Shown: positions 33,993 to 43,554, counted from the stretch's first letter. The stretch is DNA of 55,679 nt from Bacteroidales bacterium (GCA_017395045.1 JAFPWG010000023.1:1-55679); one strand, 5' to 3'. Notes: generated by a model from the sequence alone, not told the origin. Translations and numbers: made by a program.

Positions 33993-34921
33993 TTCTTGAA
34001 CTTTTTTCTGTCGATGGGATAGCGGAGCACCATCTTCACCCGCTTCAGGAGCGGAAGCCGCTCCAGGAGGGTCATCTGCCCGTCCCAGAAACGCTGGCAG
34101 AAGGCCTCGTCGAAGAATTGGCTCCGGCGATAGACGGTCCACCAGATGTCCATGTTCATGCAGGCTCCCTTCCAGGGTTTGACGCCGTTGAAGTGGACGA
34201 TTCCGTGGTCCAGCGCGTCGTCCAGTTCCTGATGCCCGTAAATGGCATCCATCTCGGCGCGGCGGTTCACAATCAGCGAATACAATTGGACCGACAGGCA
34301 AAAAACGGGGCCAAGGGGCAGGAATCGCTGGTTGCAGGCGATGTTGATGATGTCCATGTCCTGCTGGTCATAGGCGTTCTTCCCCAGTTCGCGGAACTTG
34401 TCGATCATGTGGTCGCGGCGGATCAGCGCCGAATTGATGACCAGGTTTCCGGAATAATAGTAGTTGTTCCGCCAATCGATTCCCAGGGTCGAGATATAGT
34501 CCTGCACGGCGGGACGCAGCCGGGAGCAATTGTCCACGGCGGCGAAGTAATTGTTCCCCAAGTCCAGTTCGTAATACTTGGACAGGTCCTCACGGATGAT
34601 GACGTCCACGTCAGAGTACAGAAGCTTGTCGTATTGCGAAATCAGTTCGGGGGAGAGGAGCCGGTAGTAGGCCGTTTCCGGAATTCCCCGGACCTCATAG
34701 GCCCCGACGAACTCGCCGGACACTTCCCGGACGGTCATCCTGAAGTTGCCGAAACGCTCCTTGAGCACGTCCAGGGCAGAGAAATCGCACCCCGGTCCGT
34801 GCAGGATGAAGATGTCGTAGAAGGTGTCGGCGTCGGCGCTTTCCAGCAGGGACGTCAGGCACACGCCGGCCGGCATCAGCAGGCTCTGGTCGAACGTGAA
34901 GAGGATCGGAACGGTTTTCAC
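33989..34921 (-). CDS. Glycosyltransferase family 8
   Basis: 310 residues. MKTVPILFTFDQSLLMPAGVCLTSLL is the usual GT8 opening; the DxD metal motif is YSDVDV with Asp104 and Asp106; YYSGNLVIN and HFNGVKPWKG (the acceptor-side HxxGxxKPW) complete the family set. GT8 enzymes such as LgtC are retaining galactosyl- or glucosyltransferases. Translation starts at GTG 34921, overlapping the stop of the upstream gene by four bases (GTGA). The gene sits between the two licD-like genes and may build the sugar that LicD modifies. Confidence 0.9.
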   Translation of the reverse strand: MKTVPILFTFDQSLLMPAGVCLTSLLESADADTFYDIFILHGPGCDFSALDVLKERFGNFRMTVREVSGEFVGAYEVRGIPETAYYRLLSPELISQYDKLLYSDVDVIIREDLSKYYELDLGNNYFAAVDNCSRLRPAVQDYISTLGIDWRNNYYYSGNLVINSALIRRDHMIDKFRELGKNAYDQQDMDIINIACNQRFLPLGPVFCLSVQLYSLIVNRRAEMDAIYGHQELDDALDHGIVHFNGVKPWKGACMNMDIWWTVYRRSQFFDEAFCQRFWDGQMTLLERLPLLKRVKMVLRYPIDRKKFKK

Positions 34922-35970
34922 TTCAGGACGATGTCGTGGGTGTGGTACAGGTTGGCGCCCATCTTGAACTTGTACTGCTCGTCACCGCGGCTCAGGTCCA
35001 GATGCTCCGTCACTCCTTCTTTCATGTAGTACTGGAGAACTTCCGCGAGAAGGACGCAACCGGGCGTGTAGTAGTTGTATTTTTCGTTGATGGCAAGCCG
35101 GGGATAGGAGCAGATGGTCTTGTCGTGGGTCAGGAAACCGCAGCAGAAAGCGATCATGTCATCCCCGTTCCAGAGCACGTAGATGCGGGAGTTCGGAAGC
35201 TCCGGGATGGAGAAGGAGTCGTGCTTATGGTAGAACCAGTACTTCTTGAATGTCCGATAGTGGATGTACTTGGCCGCCTGGACGAAGATACCGCCCTTGG
35301 TCTCGTCGGAGAAGACACCTCTTTTGTACTTGGCATGGAAGCGGGCGTAATACGTCTTCATCAGGAGCTTCCAGACATCCTCGGGAACGGGCCTATCGCC
35401 GCCATACACTTCCAGCCGATGCTCGATTCCGTCGCGGTCCAACCGACGGAACGCGCGGGTCACGTTATGCCGGGAATACCCGGAGAGGGAGCCCAGATAC
35501 TCGTTCCAGTCCTTGGGGACGGGGATATCGGCATAGCCGACGGATCCGTCCGATTCGATCCGGTCCTTCGGTGCATTCAGATACAGGGGAGACTGCTCCC
35601 ACAGGCGGCACAGTTCCATCCGCTCCGGGATGGAGGAGTAGAAGAATGCGATGCAGCGGAGTTTCTCTTCCTCGGAAAGGTCCGCTTTGTAAAGGGCGTC
35701 GGCGATGTCGCATCCTCCCGTGTCGCCCAGCATCTTGTAGTGGGCTTTCCATCCCTTCATGTACATGAGCGGGACGATCATCAGGACTTCGCCGGTGCCG
35801 GCCTCCTTGATGCAGGCGATGCGGATTTCGCGGCAGGGTTTCCGTTTCTCCTCCTGGACGATGTACTTCATGTAGTCGTAGTACATGAAAGGGGAGACCA
35901 TGCTTGTCTCCATCGCCTTCCAGGTACTCTCCAGGCTTTCGAACGGAATGAATTCAAGTGTATAATCCAT
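34918..35970 (-). CDS. FemAB/BioF2-like acyltransferase (GNAT fold)
   Basis: 350 residues. The two-lobed FemAB/CelD arrangement: an N-terminal part with FESLESTWKAMETSMVSPFMYYDY and MIVPLMYM, then the C-terminal GNAT lobe with IYVLWNGDDMIAFCCGF and the characteristic closing LDLSRGDEQYKFKMG (Acetyltransf_6-type). These proteins transfer acetyl or aminoacyl groups to amino groups on sugars or lipids. In a locus with an aminotransferase, an ATP-grasp ligase and LicD, N-acylation of an amino sugar is a reasonable guess. It starts seven bases after the second LicD gene. Confidence 0.75.
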   Translation of the reverse strand: MDYTLEFIPFESLESTWKAMETSMVSPFMYYDYMKYIVQEEKRKPCREIRIACIKEAGTGEVLMIVPLMYMKGWKAHYKMLGDTGGCDIADALYKADLSEEEKLRCIAFFYSSIPERMELCRLWEQSPLYLNAPKDRIESDGSVGYADIPVPKDWNEYLGSLSGYSRHNVTRAFRRLDRDGIEHRLEVYGGDRPVPEDVWKLLMKTYYARFHAKYKRGVFSDETKGGIFVQAAKYIHYRTFKKYWFYHKHDSFSIPELPNSRIYVLWNGDDMIAFCCGFLTHDKTICSYPRLAINEKYNYYTPGCVLLAEVLQYYMKEGVTEHLDLSRGDEQYKFKMGANLYHTHDIVLK

Positions 35971-35976
35971 AATCAG

Positions 35977-36780
35977 TTATAATTCGATGTAAGAGTCATA
36001 GGCGTGGTGCGACACGCGCTTTTCCACGGGCGGAAGCTGCATGTAGTCGCCGAACAGGGATTTGAGCAGGGTATCGTAGTCCTTCACGGAGAGATACTCT
36101 TTCCCCTCGAACGTAACGGTTCCCAATTCGTCGAAAACGGGCTTCGGAAGGAATGCCCGGGTCTTTTCCACCCAATAGTACGGTCCCACGACGGACGCCT
36201 GTCCGTAAGGAATTGCTTTCTGGTTCGCGACGACTTTCCTCTTCAGGGACATGAAGGATCCCGGGTAGAAGTAGCGGAGTCGCTTCAGGGCGTATTTCAA
36301 CATCAGCGGGAAACGTCCCTTCCGCACCGACTTGTAGTAGGGGCAGATCTGGAAAGCCTTCTGTCTCAAGGCGTCCATCGACGCATAGTACGATGCGAAA
36401 TCTTCTGAGGGAGCACCGTCCACGGGGAAAACGTCCACATTGACCCCCCACAGCTCACGGCCGAAATTCCTGTCAACCTGGATAGTGCCGTCCCGGCACA
36501 CTTTGACGAAACTTTCCACGCAATCGTCGCGGAGGGAAAGATCGCAGAGGGTAAACCCGTCGGCCTGGAAGGTCTCCCGGAACCGGTCATAGTCGGGCCG
36601 GGGCATCGACAGGTCCAGGTCGTCGTCCCAGGGGATGAATCCCTTGTGCCGGATGGCTCCCAGCAGTGTGCCGCCGGTAAGGGAATACTTGATGCCGTTC
36701 CGGCGGCAGAATGCATCGATCGCATCCAGGATCTCCACCAGGATAGCTTTGTTTTCGTCGAGAGTAAGCAGCTTTCTCAT
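35977..36780 (-). CDS. LicD family phosphotransferase
   Basis: 267 residues. YSLTGGTLLGAIRHKGFIPW then DDDLDLSMPRPDYDRF (33-67) is the LicD signature, with the Asp cluster at 52-56. The C-terminal half (EKTRAFLPKPVFDE, VKDYDTLLKSLFGDYMQLPP) is also usual for the family. It predicts transfer of a phosphorylated head group from a CDP-donor to the glycan. The ATG directly abuts the stop codon of the flippase gene with no spacer. Confidence 0.9.
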   Translation of the reverse strand: MRKLLTLDENKAILVEILDAIDAFCRRNGIKYSLTGGTLLGAIRHKGFIPWDDDLDLSMPRPDYDRFRETFQADGFTLCDLSLRDDCVESFVKVCRDGTIQVDRNFGRELWGVNVDVFPVDGAPSEDFASYYASMDALRQKAFQICPYYKSVRKGRFPLMLKYALKRLRYFYPGSFMSLKRKVVANQKAIPYGQASVVGPYYWVEKTRAFLPKPVFDELGTVTFEGKEYLSVKDYDTLLKSLFGDYMQLPPVEKRVSHHAYDSYIEL

Positions 36781-38328
36781 CTATTGGTTTCTGAATCGGG
36801 CGAGCCGTGACTTGACGGCATTGATGATGAATTCCCTTTCGGATTTGTTGCAGCCGATATAGAGGATGGACGGGATGGTCGTAAGGACACACAAAGATCC
36901 CGTCAACAGGAAGCGCGGCCATCCGTAAGGGAGAAGGAGGACGGACAGGAGCGGGAGGGTGGTCGAGCAGGCAACGACTTTCAACTCGGGAACGAATATC
37001 TCCCTGGAGAGCTCCTTGAAGTCATAGTTCAACGTTTTTTGCACAATGCGGTATGTCGCATAGAAGCAAAGAGTTGATGTGATGAAATTGACGTAATAGA
37101 GGCTTTCCGGCTCACATCCCAGTTTCAGGACAATCCATGTCAAAGGGAACAGGAACAGTACGATCACGCTGATCCATAATCTGTAATTCCGAATCTTCCC
37201 GGTCGCATTCTGAACGGTTCCGAATCCGGAATACACCAACTCGTAAAGGCAGATGATCAGGGCGAGGCGATTGAAATTCACGGTGTGCTCCGGGACTTCT
37301 CCTAGCCATAACGTGAAGACGAAATCGGCCTCCAGCAGGACAGGTAATGAGAAGAGGAACATGATAAAGAAAGAGAATCGTGTCCCTCGATATGTCAGGA
37401 ATTTGGTATACTCGATGTCCTGGGATGCATATGCCTTCGTAATCTGGGGCGTCAGGGCGATGGTGAAATTATTGACGAACATCTGGATGGAACGCTTCAC
37501 CGTACCGGATAGTCCCATGGCGGCATTGACTGCCGGACCACAAAATACATTGATGAGCATGTTGATACCTTGCCCGCTCACGGTACCGGATACACTGGAG
37601 ACGAAGTTCCACCCGGCATAGTTGAACAGTTCCCCGAATAGCTTTTTCTCAAAATAGAGACGGGGTCGGCATTCCTTGAATTTCAGAATCGAATAAGTGA
37701 TGGCATAAGCCTGGAGCCCTAACGTACAGAGGGTCCAGATGACCGTGTAAAGGATCAGTCTGTCGATGGAATAGGCCCCGAAAACCAGAAACAGCGCAAG
37801 GCCCAGCCGTAGGACCGCCTCGATGATGTTGACCAAGGCATAGATGCCCATCTTCTCGTTAGCGATGATGGCGGAGTTGAACGGCGATACGATGAGCCCC
37901 GTCATGGTGGTAAGGATAGCGCATCGGAATGCCCACAAGGCGGCGATTTCCCGTCCGTCAGGGATTGTCATCTTGCTCTGGACAAACCACACGCCAACCG
38001 TCTCTGCAAGAAGAAGGATGAGGAGCGCAAATCCGATCATCAGGTTCAGTGAGATGGCGAATACATTCTTTTGCCTCTCCAGGTCTCCCGTCCCTTTTTC
38101 AAAGGTCAGGAAACGGCTGATAGCTGACGAAAGGGAGCCGGTCACCAGCGTGAACATGGACGCGAAACCCGCCACGGCATTGTTGATGCCGTAGTCGTCC
38201 ACGCCCAGGCCTTTCAGGATGAGACGGCTGCTATAGAGCGACAGCAGTAAACAGAAGATAGACCGGAAATACAGGTAAAGCGTATTCCTGGCCAGCCTTT
38301 TGGTATTCTCTGTCTTGTTTTGTTCCAT
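36781..38328 (-). CDS. Polysaccharide flippase (Wzx-type, MOP superfamily)
   Basis: 515 residues with about twelve to fourteen hydrophobic helices. The opening TKRLARNTLYLYFRSIFCLLLSLYSSRLIL, with its short charged lead and first helix, and VDDYGINNAVAGFASMF are typical of polysaccharide-synthesis MOP transporters. Wzx moves the finished lipid-linked repeat unit across the inner membrane. It is the only flippase in the cluster and matches the Wzy, Wzc and Wza found downstream, so the pathway is Wzx/Wzy-dependent. Confidence 0.88.
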   Translation of the reverse strand: MEQNKTENTKRLARNTLYLYFRSIFCLLLSLYSSRLILKGLGVDDYGINNAVAGFASMFTLVTGSLSSAISRFLTFEKGTGDLERQKNVFAISLNLMIGFALLILLLAETVGVWFVQSKMTIPDGREIAALWAFRCAILTTMTGLIVSPFNSAIIANEKMGIYALVNIIEAVLRLGLALFLVFGAYSIDRLILYTVIWTLCTLGLQAYAITYSILKFKECRPRLYFEKKLFGELFNYAGWNFVSSVSGTVSGQGINMLINVFCGPAVNAAMGLSGTVKRSIQMFVNNFTIALTPQITKAYASQDIEYTKFLTYRGTRFSFFIMFLFSLPVLLEADFVFTLWLGEVPEHTVNFNRLALIICLYELVYSGFGTVQNATGKIRNYRLWISVIVLFLFPLTWIVLKLGCEPESLYYVNFITSTLCFYATYRIVQKTLNYDFKELSREIFVPELKVVACSTTLPLLSVLLLPYGWPRFLLTGSLCVLTTIPSILYIGCNKSEREFIINAVKSRLARFRNQ

Positions 38329-38334
38329 GAAAGA

Positions 38335-38943
38335 TCAGTCTTCGGACGGAATCTCCTTGATGAATCGGGCGGGATTGCCTCCGTACAGCGTCCTGGGAGG
38401 GACGTCTTTCGTGACAACGGACCCGGCGGCGACGACTGCCCCGTCACCGATGGTCACTCCCTTGAGGATGATGCTGCGCATTCCGATCCAGACATCGTTT
38501 CCGATCCGGATGGGCGCTTTCTTCACCGTGTCCCAATTCTTGTGGGCGGTACCGCTCCGTCCGTGCTTGAAGTCGTCGTATTCGGCGGCGACGTCGATCC
38601 TCCTTTCCCGGAAATCCAGGCTGTGGGAGTCGTGGTCCATGATAATGCATCCGTAACTGACCAGCGTGTTCGAGCCGATGGAGATTTCGGTCGAGCAGAT
38701 GAAATCGCTGGCCCCGATGTGACAATTCTCGCCGATGGAAATCTTGCCGGAGGTCGATTCGAAGATGAAGTGACCGGCACAGACCGTCCCCTTCCCGACA
38801 GAGACAAAGGTCTTTTCGGTCGGATGCTCCAGGCGGAGGGACATCCCTGAGTCATGGATATGCTCCCAGTCAGCGTGGATATACCGGGCGAGGTATGCTT
38901 TTCTCTGCTTCTCCCTGCGGGAACGGAGGAATCGTCTGATCAT
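38335..38943 (-). CDS. Hexapeptide-repeat acyltransferase
   Basis: 202 residues. Left-handed beta-helix repeats ([27 protein letters not shown]), the catalytic-loop [12 protein letters not shown] with an active-site His, and the C-terminal [47 protein letters not shown]. This is the WbbJ/MAT type of O-acetyltransferase. It probably acetylates a sugar in the repeat unit before flipping. Four-base overlap with the upstream glycosyltransferase gene. It is a different protein from the other hexapeptide enzyme at 17599-18279, with a more regular helix. Confidence 0.86.
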   Translation of the reverse strand: MIRRFLRSRREKQRKAYLARYIHADWEHIHDSGMSLRLEHPTEKTFVSVGKGTVCAGHFIFESTSGKISIGENCHIGASDFICSTEISIGSNTLVSYGCIIMDHDSHSLDFRERRIDVAAEYDDFKHGRSGTAHKNWDTVKKAPIRIGNDVWIGMRSIILKGVTIGDGAVVAAGSVVTKDVPPRTLYGGNPARFIKEIPSED

Positions 38944-40091
38944 AACAGTGATTTATAAACGTCGGCGTATTGCGCAGCGGTCTTTTTCCAGGAAAACAGC
39001 CCTGCCCTTTCGACCCCGGCCCGGATCAGTTCGACCCTCTGTTCCGGGGCCATGGTATAAAGGCGGACCAACTGGTCGGAAAAATCGCTGAAGTCTTCCC
39101 GGAGATAGAGGGCGACGTCTCCGCCCACTTCCGGGAGACTGCTCCAGGGCGAAGTGAGCACGGGGCAATGGAAAGAGAACGCTTCCAGGATCGGCATGCC
39201 AAAGCCCTCATATTGGGAAGGATATACCAAGGCGATGGCGTGGTGGTACAGTCTCCGGAGATCCTCTTCCGCCACTTGCATGGAAAGGACTTTGTCCTGA
39301 AGGGATAAGGATGCGAGCATCGAGCCCTCTGCCGGGGAGAGAGGCCTTCCGGTACATACGATCTTGACTTCGGGATACTTCTGTGAAAAGACGGCGAATG
39401 CCTGGACGAATCTGGCGAAATTCTTATACAGCCCCCGGGCTCCGACAAAAAGGAAATAGGGGGCGTTTACCATCGATTCACCGACCGGCCCCTCGCAGGT
39501 AGGAGCTCCATGGTAGATGACCGAAATCTTGTCGGCGGGGACCCTGTAGAGATCCACAAGGTCCTTTTTCGTATTGTTTGAAACCGCTACGATGGCCTGT
39601 GCTTTGTCCATCAGCGCTTTACGCCCGGAAATCTGGACGTCTCCAGCCTTGAAATACTCCGGGAAACGTTCGGGAATCAGGTCGTGGACAGTCAATACGA
39701 AAGGCTTGCCTTTCAGATACTCGAGGAAATACGGATTGAAATACGTAGGATGGAAGACGTCGAAATCTCCCTTCTTCAAGGTCTTGACCGAGCGGCTCTT
39801 GTTCAGGGATTCCGCGGTCCTGCAGATCCGGAGGCGGTCCAGCAGGGTGAACCAGTAAGCGCCCAGTTCCTTGGACGAGAAAATGGCAGGGACATCGCCA
39901 TAGTGTCTCCGGACCGGGGAATAGGTGCCGGCAGGGAGTATCTGAGGGAGGTACAGGTTGTCACTCTGTGCGACGGACAGGTTCCAGTCGACGCCGTTCT
40001 CCCTGAGGTAAGGGATGAATTCGCAGAAACTTTTGGAGATGCCTCCGGTCCTCTGCTGTTGGAAGATCTGATGGTCGAAGACGACTTTCAT
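38940..40091 (-). CDS. Glycosyltransferase family 4
   Basis: 383 residues. [39 protein letters not shown] and [15 protein letters not shown] are landmarks of the mannosyltransferase-type GT4 group; the donor site has [20 protein letters not shown] and E-x7-E in [19 protein letters not shown]. It should work at the cytoplasmic face on the carrier-linked oligosaccharide. Four-base overlaps with both neighbours. Confidence 0.88.
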   Translation of the reverse strand: MKVVFDHQIFQQQRTGGISKSFCEFIPYLRENGVDWNLSVAQSDNLYLPQILPAGTYSPVRRHYGDVPAIFSSKELGAYWFTLLDRLRICRTAESLNKSRSVKTLKKGDFDVFHPTYFNPYFLEYLKGKPFVLTVHDLIPERFPEYFKAGDVQISGRKALMDKAQAIVAVSNNTKKDLVDLYRVPADKISVIYHGAPTCEGPVGESMVNAPYFLFVGARGLYKNFARFVQAFAVFSQKYPEVKIVCTGRPLSPAEGSMLASLSLQDKVLSMQVAEEDLRRLYHHAIALVYPSQYEGFGMPILEAFSFHCPVLTSPWSSLPEVGGDVALYLREDFSDFSDQLVRLYTMAPEQRVELIRAGVERAGLFSWKKTAAQYADVYKSLL

Positions 40092-40957
40092 CGATAATCT
40101 CTCTTTTGGAGTTTGAGGGGGAAGGACTTTGCGAATTTCGCACTCTTCTTGAACAGGGACAGGACCCGGACCAGGAAAACGTTCAGGGAGTAAAGACGAT
40201 ATCCGTAATGATACTCCCTCAGTTTGAGGTAGAACCGGTCATACTCGGTATCCTGGTATCCACCGCCTTTCGTGAAGCGGAGATAGTCCACCAGGACGCG
40301 GGGCGGGAACAACTCTTTGATGACCTTTTCCCGTTCCTGCTTGCAAAGGTCACGGTTCGTCGCACTGATTCCGTGGGTATCGAATTCCGAAACCACGTGG
40401 TCCACGATTTTGTAGGAACAGCCTTGCTGGACGATGACCTGGACGAAGAATTTCCAGTCAGAGGTAATCCGAAGGGATTCGTCATAAGGCGTTTCCTCCA
40501 AAAGCCTGCGTTTGATGAACGTGGCGTCGTGCGGCAGGGAACTCTGGTACAGATACAACAGGGAGATGGGATCGTCTGCCTGGGAATACCGGTTTTTCCC
40601 GCTGTAAAGCATTTTTCCCGTTACGATGTCTTCTCCGCTCTTCAATTCTGGGAGCAGGGTCTTCACGACGTTTTCATCGTACAGGGTATCGCCCGAGTTC
40701 AGGAAAAGGAGGTACTCTCCCGTCGACATCCGGACACCTTTGTTCATTGCGTTGTAGATGCCTTTGTCCGGTTCGCTGACCCATCGGTCGATCCGGTCGC
40801 CATATCCTTCCAGCGCCTGTGCGCTCCCGTCCGTGGATGCGCCGTCCACGACGATGTATTCCAGCTCCTTCCGTGCCGTCTGGCCCAGAACGGACTCCAC
40901 CGTCTTACGGAGTCCGGCCTCATCGTTCCAGTTGATGGTGATGATGGAGAGTTTCAT
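40088..40957 (-). CDS. Glycosyltransferase family 2
   Basis: 289 residues from ATG 40957, which overlaps the preceding stop by four bases; a longer frame exists upstream but lies inside the previous gene. MKLSIITINWNDEAGLRKTV, IVVDGASTDGSAQAL and YLLFLNSGDTLYDENV are the GT-A core of the WcaA-like GT2 group with the SGD metal motif; GYQDTEYDRFYLKLREYHYG forms a basic tail. Sugar donor unknown. Cytoplasmic or peripheral on the membrane. Confidence 0.88.
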   Translation of the reverse strand: MKLSIITINWNDEAGLRKTVESVLGQTARKELEYIVVDGASTDGSAQALEGYGDRIDRWVSEPDKGIYNAMNKGVRMSTGEYLLFLNSGDTLYDENVVKTLLPELKSGEDIVTGKMLYSGKNRYSQADDPISLLYLYQSSLPHDATFIKRRLLEETPYDESLRITSDWKFFVQVIVQQGCSYKIVDHVVSEFDTHGISATNRDLCKQEREKVIKELFPPRVLVDYLRFTKGGGYQDTEYDRFYLKLREYHYGYRLYSLNVFLVRVLSLFKKSAKFAKSFPLKLQKRDYR

Positions 40958-41778
40958 TTTCTTTTCAGTTTTTCGAACCGTTCGTCTCCCAACCAGATCC
41001 TCAGGTAGTGCTTGGCCTGGATGACAAGATACTCGCGCAGGTTGCGCGCGCGTATGCGAGAAGCCCACACAAAGGAGTCGGGACGATATGCTTCGCTCAC
41101 CTCCGGCAAGACCAGCGTATGGGGATCGGAGGCGGCGAGGGGCGTGAGGATGGACTGGTCGTGCCTGTGGCCTGCGTATCCGGGATACTGGTCCGCGAGT
41201 TCCTCAGGCGAAGGATCCATGACGAGATCCGGATGACTGAATATCAGGTCGTTCCAGGTTTTCAAGACGGTATTGTCCCTGCCTTTCATCAGTAGGACGC
41301 CGCCCATGATCTGGCACAGTTCGCCGGCGTCGGGCATTTTAAAGTACTCCCGCACGAAGTCCAGCGTCTTTTTCTTCGTCCAGTGTTTAATCCTGGCCGA
41401 CCCGGCGCCCCACCGTTTCCACTGCGGCTGCGATTCGGCGTATTGGAAGCAGATGGTATCGTATGTCTGCATCTGCCGGAACAGCTCATCCCATTCCGGA
41501 CTCTTCCGGAGGGTGCAGCCTGCATCGACATACACGACGATGGTGCCCTCTTCGTATCGTTGAAGGGTTTCCCGGATGAGAGCCGGTTTCCAGCACCAGT
41601 AGCCCGCCCCGCGCGCGCACGAAAAAAGGGCGCACTCTTTCACGTACGCGGGCACGTCCGCGGGCGCGTATAAAAGAACCTCGTCGAAGATGCCCAGCTT
41701 ACGCGCCTGACGGCCAATCCGCTTCAGCGAATAGGCCATGGCTTCGTTGGCGTAGGATATGAAGACTACTTTACTCAT
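40954..41778 (-). CDS. Putative glycosyltransferase of uncharacterised GT-A type
   Basis: 274 residues. I do not recognise a named family with certainty. Visible features: a Rossmann-like opening MSKVVFISYANEAMAYSLKR, the conserved-looking ARGAGYWCWKP (55-65), VVYVDAGCTL (81-90) where a DxD-type metal site would stand in a nucleotide-sugar transferase, and IMGGVLLMKGRDN. The YVDAG and WKP pattern recalls GT32/GT8-like proteins in capsule loci. The protein is soluble, without membrane segments. It is flanked by two GT2 genes with four-base overlaps on both sides, so it is clearly an integral part of the operon. Confidence 0.6.
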   Translation of the reverse strand: MSKVVFISYANEAMAYSLKRIGRQARKLGIFDEVLLYAPADVPAYVKECALFSCARGAGYWCWKPALIRETLQRYEEGTIVVYVDAGCTLRKSPEWDELFRQMQTYDTICFQYAESQPQWKRWGAGSARIKHWTKKKTLDFVREYFKMPDAGELCQIMGGVLLMKGRDNTVLKTWNDLIFSHPDLVMDPSPEELADQYPGYAGHRHDQSILTPLAASDPHTLVLPEVSEAYRPDSFVWASRIRARNLREYLVIQAKHYLRIWLGDERFEKLKRK

Positions 41779-42665
41779 TTCACGCCTCTTAGGCGTCTGT
41801 ATGTCTTGTAACTAAGGTTCGGGAACAGGACTTTGTACAGTGTGACTACGAACACAAAAGGCACGCGCCACGGAAAACAACGGCGGTTGAACAACAAGGT
41901 GTTGTGCATGTTGTATCCCCAGGGCGACCAGAAAAGCTTCAGTCGCTGGCGTAGATTCCCCTCTGCGTGCTTTCGGGGCTTCCCCAAATGATCATTCACG
42001 CACCCGCCTGAATAGCGGGGGAGGACCAGCACCGGGAATCCGGCCTTATGGGCCAGATAGGTATAGTCGTGATCCGTACCGCCGTGCCAGTACTTTTCGC
42101 AGAAAATGCCCTGTTTTTCAACGACTTCCGAGGAAACATAGGTAATGTTCCCATGACCGGCTTCGCAGCTTTGGAAAGTCCCGTCCGGCGGCAGCAACTG
42201 GTCCTTGAGGATGAACTTGTCGGTGTAGTTGAACCCTCCGTAGGTGAATTTCCCGGTTTCGAGATTCTTCGTGGACCCGACGTAGATCCCCCGTTTTCCA
42301 TAGGTTTCGAGGCAGTGGGCGTCGGCCTTCCGGAGGTCTTCCCAAAATTCCGGCAGGATCACGGTATCGTCGTTCAGCCAGATGTAGCCGTCCCAGCCGC
42401 CTTCAGCGAGCGCGGCCTTCCAGGAATGGATCATCCCGCCGTTCCAGAACAGGTTCCCGTCTCCTGGGAGGATTTCCAGGTCGAAGGGATAAGCCCGTTC
42501 CCGCAGCGCGTCCGCCGTCCCGTCGGTACAGCCGTCATCGGTCAGGAACACCTTCAGGAACACCTGCCCGGCATAGGGGGCCGACGTCTCTTTCAAGGAG
42601 TCCATACACCTGAGCGTCAGCTCCTTCCGGTTATGGACGGTAATCAGGACTGCGATTTTCTCCAT
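41775..42665 (-). CDS. Glycosyltransferase family 2
   Basis: 296 residues from ATG 42665; the start lies 22 bases inside the acyltransferase gene. MEKIAVLITVHNRKELTLRC, FLTDDGCTDGTADAL, LPGDGNLFWNGGM and IWLNDDTVILPEFW are typical of the rhamnosyltransferase-like GT2 group, with the NDD metal motif. A stretch near the C-terminus (VPFVFVVTLYKVLFPNL) is hydrophobic and may bind the membrane. It is the second gene of the operon and may act early in repeat-unit assembly, although gene order is only weak evidence. Confidence 0.87.
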   Translation of the reverse strand: MEKIAVLITVHNRKELTLRCMDSLKETSAPYAGQVFLKVFLTDDGCTDGTADALRERAYPFDLEILPGDGNLFWNGGMIHSWKAALAEGGWDGYIWLNDDTVILPEFWEDLRKADAHCLETYGKRGIYVGSTKNLETGKFTYGGFNYTDKFILKDQLLPPDGTFQSCEAGHGNITYVSSEVVEKQGIFCEKYWHGGTDHDYTYLAHKAGFPVLVLPRYSGGCVNDHLGKPRKHAEGNLRQRLKLFWSPWGYNMHNTLLFNRRCFPWRVPFVFVVTLYKVLFPNLSYKTYRRLRGVK

Positions 42666-43522
42666 CGGGTTCGTAGGAGGGCGGTTATGCCCGCAAGAAG
42701 GGATGTCAGGCAAAACAGCAAGGCCCCCTTATCCAGGCCGGCCAGCAGAATCAGGAGACCGGCGAAGATCATATGGACCAGGTAGATCGTTTCGCTGCCG
42801 TCGCGGAAAGCGCGTGAAAGGCGGTCGGAAACAAAGGGGAGTCGCAGTTCCTTCGCCAGCAGGAAAAAGCCTGCAGCGGCGAGAGGTAAGGCGGGTAGGG
42901 GATACCAGTGCATGCCCACCAGACCTGCAACGGCCAAAAGCGCACCGCCCCAGAGGGGAAGGTGCACCTCGTACCGGCGTAAAAGTCCGCCGATGGCAAG
43001 ATACATGGGCCCGGTAAAGACCAGGTTGGTGCTGTCCTTGAACAGTTTCTTATACAGGGGACTGTCCACGACGCCGGGAATATGCGGTATGGCAAAGAGC
43101 AGGATGCCTGCCAGGAGCATACCCCACAGCGGTAGATTTACAGCCCGAAGCAGGTAGAAAAGCACACCGCCCCAGATCATCGACAACAGGTACCACAAGG
43201 GCCAACTCAGATAGTTCTGGCCCAGGAAAGCAAGATTCCGGACGAAAACGGCCAGGGCTTGTTTCCAGGTCAATCCGTCCTGCACCCATCCGAAAATCGT
43301 AAACGGCAGATAGATGGCCGTCCAGATCAGGTACAGCTTCAGGATCTTCAGCGTCCAGGTGCGTATGACCGCAAGGTCAGCAACCCGCTCCCCGGTCATC
43401 TTCCCGAACAGGAAGAAACCGGATACCAGGAAAAAGAAGGGAACGGCGACTTCCCGGATCCCCAGCAGGGGCCACTCGGTCGTATGGATAGACACGACTA
43501 CGAAGGCCATCAGGACCTTCAT
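42644..43522 (-). CDS. Membrane acyltransferase (Acyltransferase 3/OafA-like)
   Basis: 292 residues with about nine to ten hydrophobic helices. MKVLMAFVVVSIHTTEW contains the catalytic His of the acyltransferase-3 family, and VPFFFLVSGFFLFGKM is its usual second landmark. It probably O-acetylates the polysaccharide at or across the inner membrane. The start is uncertain: the longest frame begins at TTG 43597, but that codon is inside the ompA terminator hairpin, and a -7 box lies at 43547-43554, so initiation must be further in. ATG 43522 is used here; TTG 43540 (adding LKGIDT, also conserved in the family) is the alternative. It is the first gene of the polysaccharide operon. Confidence 0.78.
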   Translation of the reverse strand: MKVLMAFVVVSIHTTEWPLLGIREVAVPFFFLVSGFFLFGKMTGERVADLAVIRTWTLKILKLYLIWTAIYLPFTIFGWVQDGLTWKQALAVFVRNLAFLGQNYLSWPLWYLLSMIWGGVLFYLLRAVNLPLWGMLLAGILLFAIPHIPGVVDSPLYKKLFKDSTNLVFTGPMYLAIGGLLRRYEVHLPLWGGALLAVAGLVGMHWYPLPALPLAAAGFFLLAKELRLPFVSDRLSRAFRDGSETIYLVHMIFAGLLILLAGLDKGALLFCLTSLLAGITALLRTRWRKSQS

Positions 43523-43546
43523 CGTGTCTATTCCCTTCAATCTAGC

Positions 43547-43554
43547 CAAAGATA
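43547..43554 (-). promoter_or_regulatory. -7 box at the head of the polysaccharide operon
   Basis: TATCTTTG on the minus strand, placed between the ompA terminator and the first operon gene. No good TTTG is present at the -33 distance (GGGC), so the promoter may be weak or need an activator. It is the only promoter-like element I found for the 29-kb gene set. Confidence 0.45.
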
